13,280 bases of DNA from CAYSYM01 sp964435115 (GTDB taxonomy: Bacteria; Chloroflexota; UBA6077; CF-72), in NCBI GenBank assembly GCA_964435115.1, contig CAYSYM010000077.1:1-13280 (forward strand), given 5' to 3'. Shown in pieces: positions 12,734 to 13,280 of the stretch (positions are counted from its first letter, which is position 1; each line of letters starts with the position of its first letter). Under the pieces are notes generated by a model, which saw only the letters and a program-made list of their open reading frames with translations, was not told the DNA's origin and searched no databases. The translations under genes and the position numbers were made by a program.

Positions 12734-13141
12734 GTGCCTGGGCACCCCGAGCGGGAGGACGGCGGGCTGAGCCGCTACGCGGCGGCGACGATCGACCACT
12801 TCCAGCGCCCGCGGAACGTCGGTCGCCTGGCTGATGCCGACGCCGTCGGGCGCGTGGACGACCCGGAGACCGAGACAACCATCTCGATCTACCTCAAGGT
12901 GGTCCGCGGTCGCGTCCAGCGCGCGACGTTCAGGACGTTCGGGTGCAGCGCCTGCGTTGCGGCCAGCAGCGCCGCCACCGAGCTCCTGGTGGGCGCGTCC
13001 CTACGGGACGCCTGGTCGATCGACGCGGACGCGCTCGACCGGGCGTTAGGAGGGCTGCCCGCCGACAAGCGCTTCTGCGCGGAGCTGGCCGCGCGCGCCG
13101 TGGCGGCAGCGGTGCGCGCGCTCCAGCCACACGGCGTGTAG
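12734..13141 (+). CDS. NifU/IscU-like protein with altered cluster ligands
   Basis: Protein of 135 aa (GTG start) covering the whole NifU N-terminal/IscU domain, the scaffold on which Fe-S clusters are built. Matching landmarks: YAAATIDHFQRPRNVGRL (15-32), ADAVGRVDDP (35-44), YLKVVRGRVQRATFRTFGC (53-71), AASSAATELLVGASL (76-90) and LPADKRFCAELAARAV (108-123). Of the three scaffold cysteines, the second (Cys71) and third (Cys115) are present, but the first is Thr46 and its partner Asp is Thr48 (DDPETET in place of the usual P-x-C-G-D), and the His before the last Cys is Phe114. An extra Cys74 creates CSAC (71-74). It therefore probably does not work as standard IscU; it may carry a cluster in another way or have a different role. 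It follows the small membrane gene by 41 bp. Family assignment is firm; function is not. Confidence 0.85.
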   Translation: MPGHPEREDGGLSRYAAATIDHFQRPRNVGRLADADAVGRVDDPETETTISIYLKVVRGRVQRATFRTFGCSACVAASSAATELLVGASLRDAWSIDADALDRALGGLPADKRFCAELAARAVAAAVRALQPHGV

Positions 13142-13166
13142 CGACACGCCCGCTCGACCTAAGTGC

Positions 13167-13280
13167 TTCCCGCGAATGGCTGCACGATGGCGGTCCTTCT
13201 TCAGCCGTAGGACGCCCTCACCCTAGCCCTCTCCCAGAGGGAGAGGGGACTCCCGGCCATGCCGCATTCAATAGCGGGAA
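13167..13280. repeat. REP/MITE-like element, copy 2, with TTCCCGC inverted ends
   Basis: The segment opens with TTCCCGC (13167-13173) followed by GAATGGC and ends with GCATTCAATAGCGGGAA at the window edge. The end sequences are imperfect inverted repeats (TTCCCGC plus GAATG shared, with a 4-base offset). Inside is CCCTCACCC (13215-13223) and a hairpin of CCCTCTCCC (13227-13235) and GGGAGAGGG (13239-13247) with loop AGA. This C-run plus GAGAGG pattern is a familiar dispersed intergenic repeat in GC-rich genomes. It begins 25 bp after the NifU-like stop and may also terminate transcription. It may extend past the window. Confidence 0.6.

Noticed and set aside
1..13280. CRISPR arrays, tRNA or rRNA genes, transposase genes
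   Set aside because: No regularly spaced repeats, no tRNA-like cloverleaf with conserved T-loop, no rRNA segments and no transposase motifs were seen when reading both strands.

Overview
The window is 13.3 kb of GC-rich bacterial DNA with short intergenic gaps, frequent GTG/TTG starts and many strong stem-loops. I find eleven protein-coding genes that I can place in a family and one small membrane protein I cannot; no rRNA, tRNA, CRISPR array or transposase gene is visible. Composition, gene mix (oligopeptide-type ABC permeases with amidohydrolase, CoA ligase and nitronate monooxygenase-like genes; a copper nitrite reductase; intergenic repeats of the CCCTCACCC...CCCTCTCCC type) would fit an uncultivated soil or groundwater lineage such as Rokubacteria/Methylomirabilota, but that placement is a guess: nothing here is a phylogenetic marker.

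Layout. (1) 19-5289, minus strand: one catabolic-looking operon read from right to left: two ABC-transporter permeases (DppB- and DppC-like), an amidohydrolase-2 family protein, a PaaK-like CoA ligase and an NMO/2-nitropropane dioxygenase-like flavoprotein. Gaps are 4, 38, -4 and 22 bp. A near-consensus sigma70 promoter (TTGACA / TACAAT) at 5358-5385 drives it, with a perfect 15-bp palindrome overlapping the -35 box. The solute-binding protein and ATPases are not in the window. (2) 5290-5734: a divergent control region that also holds a nested inverted repeat at 5529-5608. (3) 5735-6940, plus strand: a CynX-type MFS transporter, ending at a 13-bp-stem hairpin shared with (4) 7016-8464, minus strand: a DUF2142/GT-C-type integral membrane glycosyltransferase-like protein with a TTG start.

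(5) 8634-11576: a nitrite/NO module, the most interesting part. A DUF1858 redox-disulfide protein and a cysteine-free Crp/Fnr regulator lie on the minus strand, divergent from a lipoprotein copper nitrite reductase (NirK) that carries an extra N-terminal blue-copper domain. Between regulator and nirK is a 34-bp palindrome (two perfect 16-bp arms) whose core is exactly TTGCG-N4-CGCAA, the box type described for NnrR, a NO-responsive Crp/Fnr regulator; it is centred about 41.5 bp before the start site predicted from a downstream -10 box. The simplest model is NO sensing by the regulator, activation of nirK, and reduction of nitrite to NO at the cell envelope by a reductase with its own tethered electron-entry domain.

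(6) 11681-13141: a DksA/TraR-type zinc-finger protein (minus), then on the plus strand a small single-span membrane protein of unknown function and an atypical NifU/IscU-like protein that has lost the first scaffold cysteine but gained a CxxC. The gap between dksA and the small gene, and the right end of the window, carry related REP-like G/C-rich hairpin repeats; the right-hand one is bounded by short TTCCCGC inverted ends.
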